64,000 nt of DNA from Ruegeria sp. HKCCD7303. GTDB taxonomy: Bacteria > Pseudomonadota > Alphaproteobacteria > Rhodobacterales > Rhodobacteraceae. Of the stretch, positions 1-11,784 are shown one piece after another (the stretch's first letter is position 1; the number at the start of each line of letters is the position of its first letter). The notes under the pieces were generated by a model, which was not told where the DNA came from, did not search any database, and saw only the letters and a list, made by a program, of their open reading frames with translations. A program made the position numbers and the translations under genes. The DNA is taken from positions 682,001-746,000 of the forward strand of contig NZ_WVRE01000001.1 in the NCBI RefSeq assembly GCF_013111185.1. The letters run 5' to 3'.

Positions 1-936
1 CAAATCCGGGTGCCGCCGGATCGTACCTGTGGCCGAACACGGCGCGTCCAGCAGGATCGCGTCATACTGACCTTCATGTTCCAGCGCATCCCCGACAATG
101 ACCTTCGCCGTCAGACCCGTCCTTTGCAGGTTTTCGCGCACCCGCTCCATCCGAGCTTCTGAAACATCCAACGCCGTAACGTCCGCTCCTGCCGCAGCCA
201 ATTGCATCGTTTTGCCACCGGGAGCAGCGCAAAGGTCCAAAACCGTCTCGCCCGCTTTGGGTGCCAGAACGCGAACGGGCAAAGCCGCCGCCGCATCCTG
301 CACCCACCAGTCCCCGGCTTTGTATCCCGGTAGGGTCGAAACCTGACCGGCATCCTGCAGACGAATTGAGCCTGTCGGCAGCACATCGCCCGAGGGACCT
401 ATCCCCCCCCGCTTCACGGTAAGATCAAGCGGTGCACCTGCGAAATGCGCCTGCTCCATCCCGGCCACGGCATCCGCGCCCCACGCCATAGTCAGGGGAT
501 TGCGAAGCCATTCCGGCAAGCGCGGGACTCGCATTTTGGGCCAGGCTTCAGGGCCTTCGGCTGCCACTTTGCGCAGAACCGCATTCACCAGGCCCTTAAG
601 ACGCCCGTGCTTGCGCGAGCGGCTAATGATCTCGACCAAAGAATTCACCACACCATGCGCGGCTTCTCCGTTACAAAGCTCGACTGTGCCCAGCCTAAGC
701 GCGTTATGGACTGTTAGGGCGGGTGTGCGGTTCAAGTGATTGTCCAACAACCTGTCGGCGCGTTCCAGGCCGCGCAAGGTCTCTGACGCCAACCGTTGAG
801 CCCGCGCGCGATCTTCGGGACCCAGCCGGTCCAATGCACCCGCTGCGAGACATTCGGACAACAGGCGACCCTCACCCAGAACCTGATCGAGCAGATAGAT
901 TGCGCTGCGCCGTGCTGCTGTTGCGCTGTTTGCCAT
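1..936 (-). CDS. rsmB: 16S rRNA (cytosine-967-C5)-methyltransferase RsmB, 3' part cut by window edge
   Basis: SAM-dependent enzyme that methylates C967 of 16S rRNA in the small subunit. The reading frame starts at ATG 936 and stays open for 312 codons to base 1, so the C-terminus lies outside the window. The N-terminal part looks like the NusB-like RNA-binding domain (LLDQVLGEGR, ARAQRLASETLRG). The methyltransferase domain shows the SAM motif LCAAPGGKT and the catalytic motif LDAPCSATG, whose Cys is one of the two conserved catalytic cysteines, followed by RRHPDL. Divergent from the gene at 1025. A DNA/RNA cytosine methyltransferase of another specificity (RsmF type) is less likely because of the NusB-like domain. 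Confidence 0.93.
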   Translation of the reverse strand, partial: MANSATAARRSAIYLLDQVLGEGRLLSECLAAGALDRLGPEDRARAQRLASETLRGLERADRLLDNHLNRTPALTVHNALRLGTVELCNGEAAHGVVNSLVEIISRSRKHGRLKGLVNAVLRKVAAEGPEAWPKMRVPRLPEWLRNPLTMAWGADAVAGMEQAHFAGAPLDLTVKRGGIGPSGDVLPTGSIRLQDAGQVSTLPGYKAGDWWVQDAAAALPVRVLAPKAGETVLDLCAAPGGKTMQLAAAGADVTALDVSEARMERVRENLQRTGLTAKVIVGDALEHEGQYDAILLDAPCSATGTIRRHPDL

Positions 937-1024
937 GGTACCGCCTTACTGTGACTTGCGCCCGCATTGCCAATGGCGGACGCGGGCGTATATCAAGACA
1001 CAGCACGGAAAGGAACCCGATGTC

Positions 1025-1207
1025 ATGAGTGACGACCGCAAAGATTTGCCCCCCGCCGCCCGGCGCGCGCTGGCCGAAGCGGAAGAACGCCGACGCAAGT
1101 CCGAAGCCGAAGCCAAGGCGTTGCCCAAAGAACTGGGCGGGCGCGACGGACCTGACCCCGCCCGCTATGGTGATTGGGAAAAGAAGGGCATCGCCATTGA
1201 TTTCTAG
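1025..1207 (+). CDS. DUF1674 protein, succinate dehydrogenase assembly factor 4 (SdhAF4)-like
   Basis: A 60-residue protein. Its C-terminal signature RYGDWEKKGIAIDF matches the conserved end of the DUF1674/SDHAF4 family, whose mitochondrial members help mature flavinylated SdhA. The N-terminal half is a charged Ala/Glu/Lys/Arg helix. I chose ATG 1025 (MSDDRKDLPP) over upstream in-frame starts because family members are this short and the frame before it has no conserved content. It lies alone between rsmB and a LysR gene. A role in complex II assembly is inferred from the family. Confidence 0.8.
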   Translation: MSDDRKDLPPAARRALAEAEERRRKSEAEAKALPKELGGRDGPDPARYGDWEKKGIAIDF

Positions 1208-1211
1208 GCGC

Positions 1212-3885
<2,674 letters not shown>

Positions 3886-3889
<4 letters not shown>

Positions 3890-4554
3890 CTGCACCTGAA
3901 TACATCTTCGAGGCCAGTTCCAAGCCCTCGCTACCCTGGCACGAAGTTCCTCTGATCCGCGCAACAGATCAGACGGTCAAAGGCTATGGCTGTCTGGTCG
4001 ATGACCCCGAGACCTTTGAAATCGAGATAGTCCGCTGGCCGCAACAAGGTTGGCGCCCCATCGACGAAGGCACCGGCGACGAAGGCGGCTGGGTCGAAGG
4101 CACGTTCAAATGTGACTGGCGAGGCGACGTGCTGTATGGCGAGAACGAAGCCGTCAAAGGGCATTACGTTCTTGGCTGGTCCACGGATCCGCAAACCGCG
4201 CAGACGGATCGGCAAACCGCGCCCCGTGATCAGGTGTTGCTCTGGCACATGAACTATCACCCCGACGGCGGTCAGATGTTTTGGCCTTTGGACAAAAAAC
4301 CCTTCATCGTCCCCGCGGCCCTGCCCGGTGACAACCTGACGCCCGACAAGGTGGTGGCGTTCTGGTGCGACGGCTCGCGTGGCCTCTATATCCACCCGGG
4401 CATCTGGCACGAGGGGATATTCCCGGTCGAAGATGACCAACGATTCCTCGACCGGCAGGGTGCAGTTCACGCACGGGTCAGCGCGGATATCGGGAAAGAG
4501 TTCGGTGTGTACCTGGCCTGCCCATTGCGCGAAGACAGGATCAAGGGCTTTTAA
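3886..4554 (+). CDS. ureidoglycolate lyase (AllA)-family protein, third gene of the tmpAB operon
   Basis: A 222-residue cupin-like protein. The C-terminal half matches the AllA family: MNYHPDGGQMFWPL (122-135), the phenylalanine-rich FIVPAALPGD stretch, and the HPGIWHEG signature (170-177). Classical AllA is about 160 residues; this one carries an N-terminal half with a similar acidic, beta-rich look. The start is GTG 3886, overlapping the tmpB stop as GTGA, so it is translationally coupled to tmpB. No other allantoin or purine catabolism gene is nearby. The genuine substrate is unknown, and a role in TMAEP/betaine metabolism is inferred from coupling only. Its 3' end overlaps the convergent DUF2306 gene by 14 bases. 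Confidence 0.72.
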
Positions 4555-5224
4555 CCAAAGCCCCTTGATGCCCTGACCCTTTGCGCACGATCCAAATCTG
4601 CACAGCCAGCAAATAGGGCACGTAGAACGCAAAGTTCTGAACCAGATCGAAAGGGCCCGAGAAATCGGGCTCTGACCCCAGCCCACCGGTCAGCAGATAC
4701 CAAAGTGTGTAATGCACCCGGTAGAGCCATGATCCCAGCGCCAGCCAGAACAGCCGCAGCCCCCAGGCCCAGTGCCCCGCGCGATCATTGCTGAGCACCA
4801 TGCGTACAACCATAAGCGCCGCAGCAAAGAGGCAGAGGCCGTAAAGGAAAAACGCGGCAGACATCACCGGCCCACCAATCGTGCCTCGCAAAGGGATATA
4901 AGTCATCCCCGCCATCCCGGTCACAAGAGCCAGCGCGACCAGCACAGCACCCAAGGCGCGGTGAAACCAGTTGAAGCGCTGCCGAAGGGCGCGGACCAGT
5001 TGCAGCGGCACCAGCGTTACCAACACCGTTCCGGCAAAGATATGTAGAATCATCGCCGCGTTGCCGACGCTCTGACCGTCCGCAAACAAATAGCTTTGCG
5101 CAGGCGCATCATGCGACAGGCCGACGCCGATCATACCAAACCCGTGCGCCACAAACGGCAGCAGCGTCAGATAAAATAGTGCCAGCAGGACACCAGTTGC
5201 CAGACCGGAACGACGTAAACGCAT
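4541..5224 (-). CDS. DUF2306-like integral membrane protein
   Basis: A 227-residue protein with about six hydrophobic segments: LATGVLLALFYLTLLPF at the start, then AAMILHIFAGTVLVTL, ALGAVLVALALVTGMAG, VMSAAFFLYGLCLFAAAL, LRLFWLALGSWLYRV and FYVPYLLAVQIWIV. The loop LRQRFNWFHRALG (helix 2-3) and the pattern NAAMILHIFAG resemble DUF2306 membrane proteins, whose function is unknown. Histidines in helices 2 and 3 could bind heme, but this is speculation. Convergent with the AllA-like gene and separated from dapB by about 40 bases. Confidence 0.65.
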   Translation of the reverse strand: MRLRRSGLATGVLLALFYLTLLPFVAHGFGMIGVGLSHDAPAQSYLFADGQSVGNAAMILHIFAGTVLVTLVPLQLVRALRQRFNWFHRALGAVLVALALVTGMAGMTYIPLRGTIGGPVMSAAFFLYGLCLFAAALMVVRMVLSNDRAGHWAWGLRLFWLALGSWLYRVHYTLWYLLTGGLGSEPDFSGPFDLVQNFAFYVPYLLAVQIWIVRKGSGHQGALVKSP

Positions 5225-5263
5225 AGATCAGAGCTTAGCGCCAACAATTCGGGCGTCTATGGC

Positions 5264-6073
5264 TTACAACCCCAGTACGTCCACCATGTCATACTGCCCG
5301 GGTGTCTTGCCTTGACCCCATAGTGCGGCCTTGAGGGCACCACGGGCAAAGATTGCACGATCACTGGCCAAATGGCGCAGGACGATGCGTTCTCCGGGGG
5401 CAGCGAACAGCACATCATGTTCACCAACGATATCGCCGCCGCGAATGGCGTGGAAGCCGATATCACCCCGCTTGCGCGCACCGGTGATGCCATCACGGCC
5501 TCGATCAGACACATCCGCCAATCTGACGCCGCGCCCCTCGGCAGCGGCCTCACCCAGCATCAGCGCTGTGCCCGAGGGCGCGTCGACCTTGTGGTGGTGG
5601 TGGCCTTCGATGATCTCGATATCGAAATCTTCATCCAATGCGGCAGCGACTTTCTTGGTCAGTTGCACCAGCAGGTTCACACCAAGGCTCATATTGCCCG
5701 CCCGCACGATCACGGCGTGGCGTGATGCCGGTTCAAGTGACGCGATTTGTTCGTCGGACATGCCCGTAGTGCCGATGACATGAACACAACGCGCCTGCGC
5801 AGCCAGAGCGGCAAATTCCAAAGTCGCTTCGGGCGCGGTGAAATCGATCACCGCCTGCGCTTGCGCAAACGCCTCCAGCGGATCATCAGTGACGGTGACG
5901 CCCAGCGCCTGACCACCCATGGCCGTGCCCACATCCTGATCGATCCAATCGTGACCCTTGCGCTCGACCACGCCAACCAGACGCGCCTGATCACTGTCGG
6001 TGACAGTCTTGATCAGCATCTGCCCCATGCGGCCCGAAGCCCCTGTGATAACGATCCCCGGAATATGGGTCAT
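5264..6073 (-). CDS. dapB: 4-hydroxy-tetrahydrodipicolinate reductase
   Basis: A 269-residue DapB, reducing 4-hydroxy-tetrahydrodipicolinate with NAD(P)H in the lysine/diaminopimelate pathway in the cytoplasm. The N-terminal nucleotide fold shows [12 protein letters not shown] (residues 9-20). The catalytic signature [16 protein letters not shown] contains the conserved His pair and Lys, and [19 protein letters not shown] residues follow. Length is typical. It is divergent from rbfA, with about 90 bases between the starts. Confidence 0.95.
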   Translation of the reverse strand: MTHIPGIVITGASGRMGQMLIKTVTDSDQARLVGVVERKGHDWIDQDVGTAMGGQALGVTVTDDPLEAFAQAQAVIDFTAPEATLEFAALAAQARCVHVIGTTGMSDEQIASLEPASRHAVIVRAGNMSLGVNLLVQLTKKVAAALDEDFDIEIIEGHHHHKVDAPSGTALMLGEAAAEGRGVRLADVSDRGRDGITGARKRGDIGFHAIRGGDIVGEHDVLFAAPGERIVLRHLASDRAIFARGALKAALWGQGKTPGQYDMVDVLGL

Positions 6074-6164
6074 TGCGCTGGTCCTTTTCGCTAAGTCGGC
6101 TCAAAGCCTCCTACCCCGTTCGCGCCCGCTTGGCAAAGCCCCGCTTTGGGCTTAGATCGGGGAT

Positions 6165-6560
6165 ATGGCAAAGAACAAATTCCACGATGGCCCCGGCCCG
6201 TCCCAACGACAGCTGCGTGTCGGCGAACTGATACGTCGCACCCTGTCCGAAGTTCTGGCGCGCGGAGATGTCCACGACCCCGACCTGAACCGCATGTCGA
6301 TCACCGTGGGTGAGGTCCGTACCTCGCCCGATCTCAAAATCGCCACGGCCTATGTGCTGCCGTTGGGCGGCAAAGGGCAAGAGGACGTGATCGACCTGCT
6401 GGCCCGCAATAAAGGTGAATTACGACGCGTGATCGGCAAGAAACTGAACCTGAAGTTCTCGCCCGATCTGCGGTTCCGTCTGGATGACACGTTTGACCGT
6501 CTGGACGACACCCGCCGCATGTTCCAGCAGGACGCGGTGCGCCGCGATCTGGACGAGTGA
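6165..6560 (+). CDS. rbfA: 30S ribosome-binding factor RbfA
   Basis: A 131-residue KH-fold protein for late 30S subunit maturation (16S 5' end). Family features seen are [17 protein letters not shown] at the N-terminus, [19 protein letters not shown], and [25 protein letters not shown] near the end. It overlaps the next gene by 4 bases (GTGA). rbfA followed by truB is a widespread order; here one extra gene lies between them. Confidence 0.95.
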   Translation: MAKNKFHDGPGPSQRQLRVGELIRRTLSEVLARGDVHDPDLNRMSITVGEVRTSPDLKIATAYVLPLGGKGQEDVIDLLARNKGELRRVIGKKLNLKFSPDLRFRLDDTFDRLDDTRRMFQQDAVRRDLDE

Positions 6561-7300
6561 TCCGTACTTTAACAACATTGGGCGCGATTTTGTGGGCCGC
6601 GCAAGCCTCTGCGGTTACGTGTGAAAAGGTTACTCACGACGGTCTGCGCTACACCGTCTGCGAGGTCAATGCGACTGCAGCGGATCTGCGCCTGTTTCTG
6701 AATGGTGAAGACGGCGAAGTGTTGGGGCATTTCTCATCGGTTAACGAGACGCTTGAACCCGAGGGCAAACGGCTGGCCTTTGCGATGAACGCCGGCATGT
6801 ATCACGACGACCGCTCGCCCGTCGGCCATTATGTCGAAGATGGGCAGGAGCAGATGCGGGTAATCGCGAACCCCGGCCCCGGCAATTTCGGCCTGCTGCC
6901 CAATGGCGTTTTCTGCATCCGCAACGGGCGCGCCGATGTGTTCGAGACGCTGGATTTCGTGGATCAAACACCGGACTGCCGCTTTGCCACCCAATCCGGA
7001 CCGATGCTGGTGATCGACGGCGAGCTGCACCCGCGCTTTCTGCCCGATTCGACCTCGCGCTATATCCGCAACGGTGTTGGCACCAGTGCCAATGGCGCGC
7101 GGGCCGTTTTTGCGATCTCAGAAGATTATGTCACCTTCCACGAATTCGGCAGACTGTTTCGCGATGTTCTGAACACCCCAAACGCGCTGTTTCTGGACGG
7201 CAATATCTCACGAATGTATGACCGCGCAGGCAACCGTTCGGATCTGGGATTCTCGTTGGGACCGATTGTGGGTGTAGTTGAGGACATGCCTGCAAATTGA
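6557..7300 (+). CDS. exported phosphodiester glycosidase-like (DUF2233/NAGPA) protein
   Basis: A 247-residue protein with a signal peptide ([19 protein letters not shown], cleavage before VTC). The body matches the DUF2233 family, to which the lysosomal uncovering enzyme NAGPA belongs: [43 protein letters not shown] and [13 protein letters not shown]. The predicted role is hydrolysis of a phosphodiester-linked sugar in the periplasm; the bacterial substrate is not known. The GTG start at 6557 overlaps the rbfA stop, so the gene is translationally coupled to an RNA-maturation gene although its product is exported. Confidence 0.82.
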   Translation: MIRTLTTLGAILWAAQASAVTCEKVTHDGLRYTVCEVNATAADLRLFLNGEDGEVLGHFSSVNETLEPEGKRLAFAMNAGMYHDDRSPVGHYVEDGQEQMRVIANPGPGNFGLLPNGVFCIRNGRADVFETLDFVDQTPDCRFATQSGPMLVIDGELHPRFLPDSTSRYIRNGVGTSANGARAVFAISEDYVTFHEFGRLFRDVLNTPNALFLDGNISRMYDRAGNRSDLGFSLGPIVGVVEDMPAN

Positions 7301-7354
7301 CAGGGCGGGTGTGATCCGTTAACCCGCGCGCCTCAGCAAAAGGCAAGGTGCAAG

Positions 7355-8260
7355 ATGGGACGCAAACGCAAGGGTCGCGACATTTCCGGTTGGCTGGTTG
7401 TGGACAAGCCTGCGGGCATGACCTCGACCGCTGTGGTCAACAAGGTGCGTTGGGCGATGGATGCCAAAAAGGCGGGCCATGCGGGCACACTGGACCCCGA
7501 AGCAACCGGCGTTCTGGCCGTGGCTTTGGGCGAGGCAACAAAGACCGTTCCCTATATCACCGATGCGCTGAAGGCTTACACGTTCACCGTGCGTTTGGGT
7601 CAAGCCACCAATACCGACGATGCCGAGGGCGAAGTGATCTCAAGCAGCGATGCGCGCCCTTCGGATGAGGACATCAAACAGGCGCTGACCCCGTTTTTGG
7701 GCGACATCATGCAGGTTCCGCCTAAGTTTTCTGCCGTGAAGATCGACGGCCAGCGCGCCTATAAACTGGCGCGCGATGGCGAGGATGTGGAACTGACCGC
7801 TCGGCCCCTTTGGGTCGAGGAACTGATCCTTGTCGACCGCCCCGATGAAGACCACGTGGTGTTGGAAATGACCTGCGGCAAAGGTGGCTATGTGCGCTCA
7901 ATCGCGCGCGATCTGGGTGAGGCACTGGGATGCCACGGGCATGTCAAGGAACTGCGCCGCATCTGGTCCGGCCCGTTTGAGGCCGAAGATGGCCTGACCA
8001 TCGAACAGATCGACGATATGGCCAAGACAACCGCGCTGGACGCGTATCTGCACCCGCTGGAAACCGGCCTGTCGGACCTGCCCGAATTGAAATGCACCCC
8101 GGAGGGCGCCACCCGCCTGCGCAACGGCAATCCCGGCATGGTGATGGCATCAGACGTCGAATACGGCGATGAAGCCTGGGCCTCGTTGGACGGCAAGGCG
8201 GTGGCTGTGGGCATCTACAAATCAGGCGAGCTGCATCCGAGCCGGGTGTTCGTCGCCTAA
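7355..8260 (+). CDS. truB: tRNA pseudouridine-55 synthase
   Basis: A 301-residue TruB making pseudouridine 55 in the T-loop of tRNAs. The catalytic motif [14 protein letters not shown] contains the nucleophilic Asp. [39 protein letters not shown] and [15 protein letters not shown] are further family blocks. ATG 7355 has an AAGGTG Shine-Dalgarno six bases upstream. It follows the rbfA-DUF2233 pair after 54 bases. Confidence 0.96.
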   Translation: MGRKRKGRDISGWLVVDKPAGMTSTAVVNKVRWAMDAKKAGHAGTLDPEATGVLAVALGEATKTVPYITDALKAYTFTVRLGQATNTDDAEGEVISSSDARPSDEDIKQALTPFLGDIMQVPPKFSAVKIDGQRAYKLARDGEDVELTARPLWVEELILVDRPDEDHVVLEMTCGKGGYVRSIARDLGEALGCHGHVKELRRIWSGPFEAEDGLTIEQIDDMAKTTALDAYLHPLETGLSDLPELKCTPEGATRLRNGNPGMVMASDVEYGDEAWASLDGKAVAVGIYKSGELHPSRVFVA

Positions 8261-8281
8261 CTCACGTGTTAGGCGGTTGGC

Positions 8282-8785
8282 ATGATCACCCGAACACATA
8301 CCAAGGGCGATGCGCCCTCGACCGCCATCTATTCCGATTGCGAGAAGTATCGCTATAGCCTGACCCGCGTCTGGGATCCAAAGGGGCAGAAGGCATTGTT
8401 TGTGATGCTGAACCCCTCGACCGCGACTGAGGCAGTAAATGACCCTACGGTGGAACGCTGCGAGCGCCGCGCGCGGGCCTTGGGGTTTGGCGCGTTTCAG
8501 GTGACCAACATCTTTGCCTGGCGCGACACTGACCCGCGCAAGATGCGCGCTGCCACTGATCCAGTGGGACCAGAAAATGACAGGGCGATTCTGGATGGCG
8601 TGGACTGGGCCGATCGGGTCATTGCCGCCTGGGGCACCCACGGCGCACATCTGGACCGTGGCCCGGCAGTTGAACAGTTGTTGCGTCAGACGGGTCAACC
8701 CCTGTTCCATTTGGGTCTGACCAAAGACGGCCACCCCAAGCACCCCCTTTACATCGCCTACACTCAACAGCCTGAGCAGTGGTGA
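8282..8785 (+). CDS. DUF1643 domain protein
   Basis: A 167-residue cytoplasmic protein matching DUF1643. Seen are YRYSLTRVWDP, the block LFVMLNPSTATEAVNDPTVERC, FQVTNIFAWRDTDP, VIAAWGTHG, and the C-terminal LGLTKDGHPKHPLY. The family has no established function and often occurs near mobile or nucleic-acid genes. Here it follows truB by 21 bases and is probably co-transcribed with it. Confidence 0.85.
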   Translation: MITRTHTKGDAPSTAIYSDCEKYRYSLTRVWDPKGQKALFVMLNPSTATEAVNDPTVERCERRARALGFGAFQVTNIFAWRDTDPRKMRAATDPVGPENDRAILDGVDWADRVIAAWGTHGAHLDRGPAVEQLLRQTGQPLFHLGLTKDGHPKHPLYIAYTQQPEQW

Positions 8786-8877
8786 TAAAGTATTAACCCT
8801 TTCAACAACTTATCTTTGACGCTGCTGCCTGCAGAATGAGACAATCCCCTCGGAGTTTTCTGCCATCGGAGGGTGCC

Positions 8878-9891
8878 ATGTTTCTGGCCGGATTGATCGG
8901 ACTGGCCGCCATCGGCGGTGCAGCTTACGCGATGAGCGACATGCTGATCGAAGACGAGGACGTGTCAGATGACATTCCCGAAGATGAGCCGCGATCCGAA
9001 GCCGAAACCGGGGAATTCCTGGATATCGGCGAAAATGTCGAAGACCCCGTCGAAACCGAAGTCGAACCCCTGTCCACCGGCATCGTCCTTTCCGAATTCG
9101 AAGGCGATCTGGTGATTGCAGGACAAGACGGCCCGGACATCATCACCGGAGGAGACGGCGTGGATCAGATCAACGGCTATGGCGGTGACGATACGATCCA
9201 CGGCGGCCAGGGGGATGACGTCCTGCATGGCGGCGACGGGATAGATACCATCTATGGCGGGCCGGACAACGATGTCCTGCATGGCGAAGCGGATGACGAC
9301 CTGCTGTTTGGGGACACGGGCAATGACGCTCTGTTCGGACATTTCGGAAACGATGTTCTGGACGGTGGTGACGGGGAAGACGAGCTTTATGGCGGTCAGG
9401 GTGACGATACTTTGGACGGCGGGACCGGTGACGACGCGTTGCAAGGCGGCTTCGGGGATGACGTTCTGGTCGGAGCGGCGGGCGAGGATGCGATCTTTGG
9501 CGGCGAAGGGGACGATTTTGTATTCGGCATAGAAGACGGTGCAGCCGAACAGGATTTCCTGAATGGTGGTGCCGGCAATGACACCCTAGTTGCCGGCAGC
9601 GGCGACGTCGTGACCGGTGGTCAGGGGGCCGATGACATCTTCGTGGGCCAAGGTAAGGACGATGTTACCGTCATGGGGTTCCAGCCGGGTGAGGATAAGT
9701 TGCTTGTCACTTGGGAGAACGAATCCGAGCCTGAAATAGCCGTGGAACCTGACGCTGAAGATTCAAATCTTACTCGGGTGATCATTGACGGTCAGGAAGT
9801 GGCGCAGGTTTATGGTGCCGAAGGGATGACGGCAGCCGATATCCAACTGATCACCGAAGCCCAACTGGAACAGTATGGGCAGATGGTCTGA
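8878..9891 (+). CDS. RTX calcium-binding repeat protein with N-terminal membrane anchor
   Basis: A 337-residue protein. ATG 8878 has a GGAGGG Shine-Dalgarno four bases upstream, preferred over ATG 8836. Residues 1-20 form one hydrophobic helix (MFLAGLIGLAAIGGAAYAMS). A very acidic linker (21-66) follows, then 15 uninterrupted GGxGxDxUx nonapeptides at 82-216, more degenerate repeats to about 260, and a C-terminal beta-type tail. RTX repeats fold into a parallel beta roll with calcium. The type I secretion signal is normally C-terminal; the N-terminal hydrophobic segment here suggests membrane anchoring or Sec export instead. No catalytic domain is visible and function is unknown. No HlyB/HlyD-type exporter gene is nearby. 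Confidence 0.85.
   Translation: MFLAGLIGLAAIGGAAYAMSDMLIEDEDVSDDIPEDEPRSEAETGEFLDIGENVEDPVETEVEPLSTGIVLSEFEGDLVIAGQDGPDIITGGDGVDQINGYGGDDTIHGGQGDDVLHGGDGIDTIYGGPDNDVLHGEADDDLLFGDTGNDALFGHFGNDVLDGGDGEDELYGGQGDDTLDGGTGDDALQGGFGDDVLVGAAGEDAIFGGEGDDFVFGIEDGAAEQDFLNGGAGNDTLVAGSGDVVTGGQGADDIFVGQGKDDVTVMGFQPGEDKLLVTWENESEPEIAVEPDAEDSNLTRVIIDGQEVAQVYGAEGMTAADIQLITEAQLEQYGQMV
9121..9525 (+). repeat. 15 tandem RTX nonapeptide codon units inside the RTX gene
   Basis: Fifteen 27-base units in perfect register, the first encoding GQDGPDIIT and the last GGEGDDFVF, with no insertion. The DNA repeats are diverged in third positions, so this is an old, selected protein repeat rather than a recent slippage product. 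Confidence 0.9.
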
Positions 9892-10034
9892 CCCCGCAGA
9901 TTCCCTTTGCCATTTGATAAAAATCCGCTTATACGCGCCCATCCGCATCGGAATCGGCGCGGTTTTCTCCATGGGCCTGTGCTGGACGACATCCCGGCCT
10001 GCGCCATTAACTCTAACCTTTAAAGGAGACCCCG

Positions 10035-10304
10035 ATGTCGATCACTGCCGCTGAAAAAGCACGCGTCATGCAAGAATTCGCAACCAAAGAAGGCGACACC
10101 GGTTCGCCTGAAGTACAGGTTGCCATCCTGACCTCGCGCATCAACACCCTGACCGAGCACTTCAAGACCCACAAAAAAGACAACCACGGTCGTCGCGGTC
10201 TGCTGAAAATGGTCGCCCAGCGCCGTAAGCTGCTGGACTACCTGAAGGGCAAAGAAGAAGCGCGTTACCAGGACCTGATCAAAAAGCTGGGCATCCGCCG
10301 TTAA
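10035..10304 (+). CDS. rpsO: 30S ribosomal protein S15
   Basis: An 89-residue S15 that binds the central domain of 16S rRNA early in 30S assembly. Typical sequence: [39 protein letters not shown] and [27 protein letters not shown] precedes the ATG. A strong terminator follows, so transcription does not continue into pnp, which is 3.5 kb away here rather than adjacent as in many proteobacteria. Confidence 0.98.
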   Translation: MSITAAEKARVMQEFATKEGDTGSPEVQVAILTSRINTLTEHFKTHKKDNHGRRGLLKMVAQRRKLLDYLKGKEEARYQDLIKKLGIRR

Positions 10305-10333
10305 GTTCGGATCGCATCGCTTGCAGATTTCAG

Positions 10334-10362
10334 ACGCCCGTCACTTTGGCGGGCGTTTTTTT
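10334..10362 (+). terminator. intrinsic terminator after rpsO
   Basis: Seven-base stem ACGCCCG/CGGGCGT with a nine-base loop, followed directly by a run of Ts. Confidence 0.9.
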
Positions 10363-10394
10363 GTGCAGGTCAACCAGCTGGAAGTCAGATGCCC

Positions 10395-10772
10395 TCAATC
10401 TGGGTGGGCCCGTTCATATTCCATGCGCGCGGATTTGACCTGATCCATTTGTTCGTGTGACCAATAGACAAGCGGCTTGAGCAGCTCCAATAGGTCGCGA
10501 CCCAAAGGTGTCAGCGCATAAGAAACCGCAACAGGCGGGCCGGGATCGACAGTTCGCGTCAGATACCCATCCCGTTGCAACCCTCTCAGGTTTTCGGTCA
10601 GCACACGTTGCGTCACGTCACCAATACAGCGTTTGAGTTCTCCAAACCGTTTCGGCTCATCCTCAAGGGCCAAAATGATGATCATCCGCCATTTGCCCGT
10701 GACGTTGGACAGAACCGAACGGATCGAGCAGTTGGACGCTTCGGCCTTGCTGTTGACGCCAATGGGGAGCAT
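10395..10772 (-). CDS. HxlR-family winged-helix transcriptional regulator
   Basis: A 125-residue MarR-like regulator of the HxlR type. Seen are CSIRSVLSNVTGKWRMIIILAL, RFGELKRCIGDVTQRVLTENLRGLQRDGYLTR and the wing with VSYALTPLGRDL. GGAGG lies upstream of ATG 10772. It is divergent from the SnoaL-like gene. The roughly 180-base interval contains GTTACTT at 10794-10800 and its inverse AAGTAAC at 10863-10869, which may be operator half sites. A single Cys near residue 14 is where some HxlR proteins sense electrophiles or oxidants, but sensing here is not shown. Confidence 0.9.
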   Translation of the reverse strand: MLPIGVNSKAEASNCSIRSVLSNVTGKWRMIIILALEDEPKRFGELKRCIGDVTQRVLTENLRGLQRDGYLTRTVDPGPPVAVSYALTPLGRDLLELLKPLVYWSHEQMDQVKSARMEYERAHPD

Positions 10773-10953
10773 GAGAACCTCCGGTGCGGTTTAGTTACTT
10801 AAGACAACAATAGAACCTCCTGAAATAATCGCAAGGACATGTTTTTTAATGAAATATCCTAGAAGTAACCTCATGACTTTTTAGTGCGTAATTGAACTGT
10901 GGTGCATTTTTAATACTTACTATCAGCACAACTCGAATCATCAGGAATTGACC

Positions 10954-11724
10954 ATGACCCCTAAAGAGCTTGTCCTCGCCCTGTTCTCAGCCGCTTTTAT
11001 CGATCACGACCCAGAAGCCGCGCTCCAGATGGTGAGCGCCGATTACATCCAGCACAATCCGCAGGTTCCGACCGGCGCTGAAGGGCTGATGGGGCTGATC
11101 CCGTTGGTTGGACAATCCGGCATGACTGCCACAACCCACCGTGTGATTGCCGAAGGCGACATGGTTGTGCTGCACAATACTTATGACAATGTCGACGCGT
11201 TTGGAGCCTCGTCGCTTGCGGCTTTTGATATCTTCCGCGTGGAAGATGGAAAGGTTGTCGAACACTGGGACAATCTGCAACCCATCCCCGAAACCACCGC
11301 GTCAGGGCGTGGCATGACGGACGGGCCGGTTGAAATTACCGACCTCGACAAAACCCAAGAAAACAAGGCGCTGGTGCTGGGCTTTGTGCGTGATGTGCTG
11401 GGCGGTGCCGCGCCAGAGAACGTCACAACCTACATGGACCCAGAGGTCTATATGCAGCACAATCCTTCTATTGAGGACGGTCTGGCCGGATTGATGGCCG
11501 CGATCGACGCTTTCGCCGCGCAAGGCATGGTGATCACTAAGTTCGAGCCTCAGTTCGCCGTAGCCGAGGGCAATTTCGTCTTCGTGGCCACCGATGCCAT
11601 TATGGGTGGTGAGCCATGGGCCTTCTTCGATCTGTGGCGCGTAGAGGACGGAAAAATTGTTGAGCATTGGGATGTTGTCTCACCCATCCCGTCTGAAATG
11701 GCGCATGACAACGGCAAGTTTTAA
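10954..11724 (+). CDS. tandem SnoaL-like (NTF2-fold) protein
   Basis: A 256-residue protein made of two SnoaL-like domains. The first (about 1-115) and second (about 125-250) share the order D-x-Y-x-QHNP, AEG(D/N)xV, FD(I/L)(F/W)RVEDGK(V/I)VEHWD and PIP, so the gene arose by internal duplication. SnoaL-type domains act as polyketide cyclases, epoxide hydrolases or ligand binders; the substrate here is unknown. ATG 10954 has AGGAA six bases upstream, preferred over TTG 10948. Divergent HxlR regulation is inferred from layout. Confidence 0.82.
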   Translation: MTPKELVLALFSAAFIDHDPEAALQMVSADYIQHNPQVPTGAEGLMGLIPLVGQSGMTATTHRVIAEGDMVVLHNTYDNVDAFGASSLAAFDIFRVEDGKVVEHWDNLQPIPETTASGRGMTDGPVEITDLDKTQENKALVLGFVRDVLGGAAPENVTTYMDPEVYMQHNPSIEDGLAGLMAAIDAFAAQGMVITKFEPQFAVAEGNFVFVATDAIMGGEPWAFFDLWRVEDGKIVEHWDVVSPIPSEMAHDNGKF

Positions 11725-11735
11725 TACCGGATCAA

Positions 11736-11763
11736 AAAACGCCCACCATCTGGTGGGCGTTTT
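11736..11763. terminator. bidirectional intrinsic terminator between SnoaL-like and BCCT genes
   Basis: A 13-base perfect stem (AAAACGCCCACCA and its complement) with a TC loop, flanked by As on one side and Ts on the other, between convergent genes. Confidence 0.92.
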
Positions 11764-11784
11764 CAATTTTCATAGCGGTCGTAT

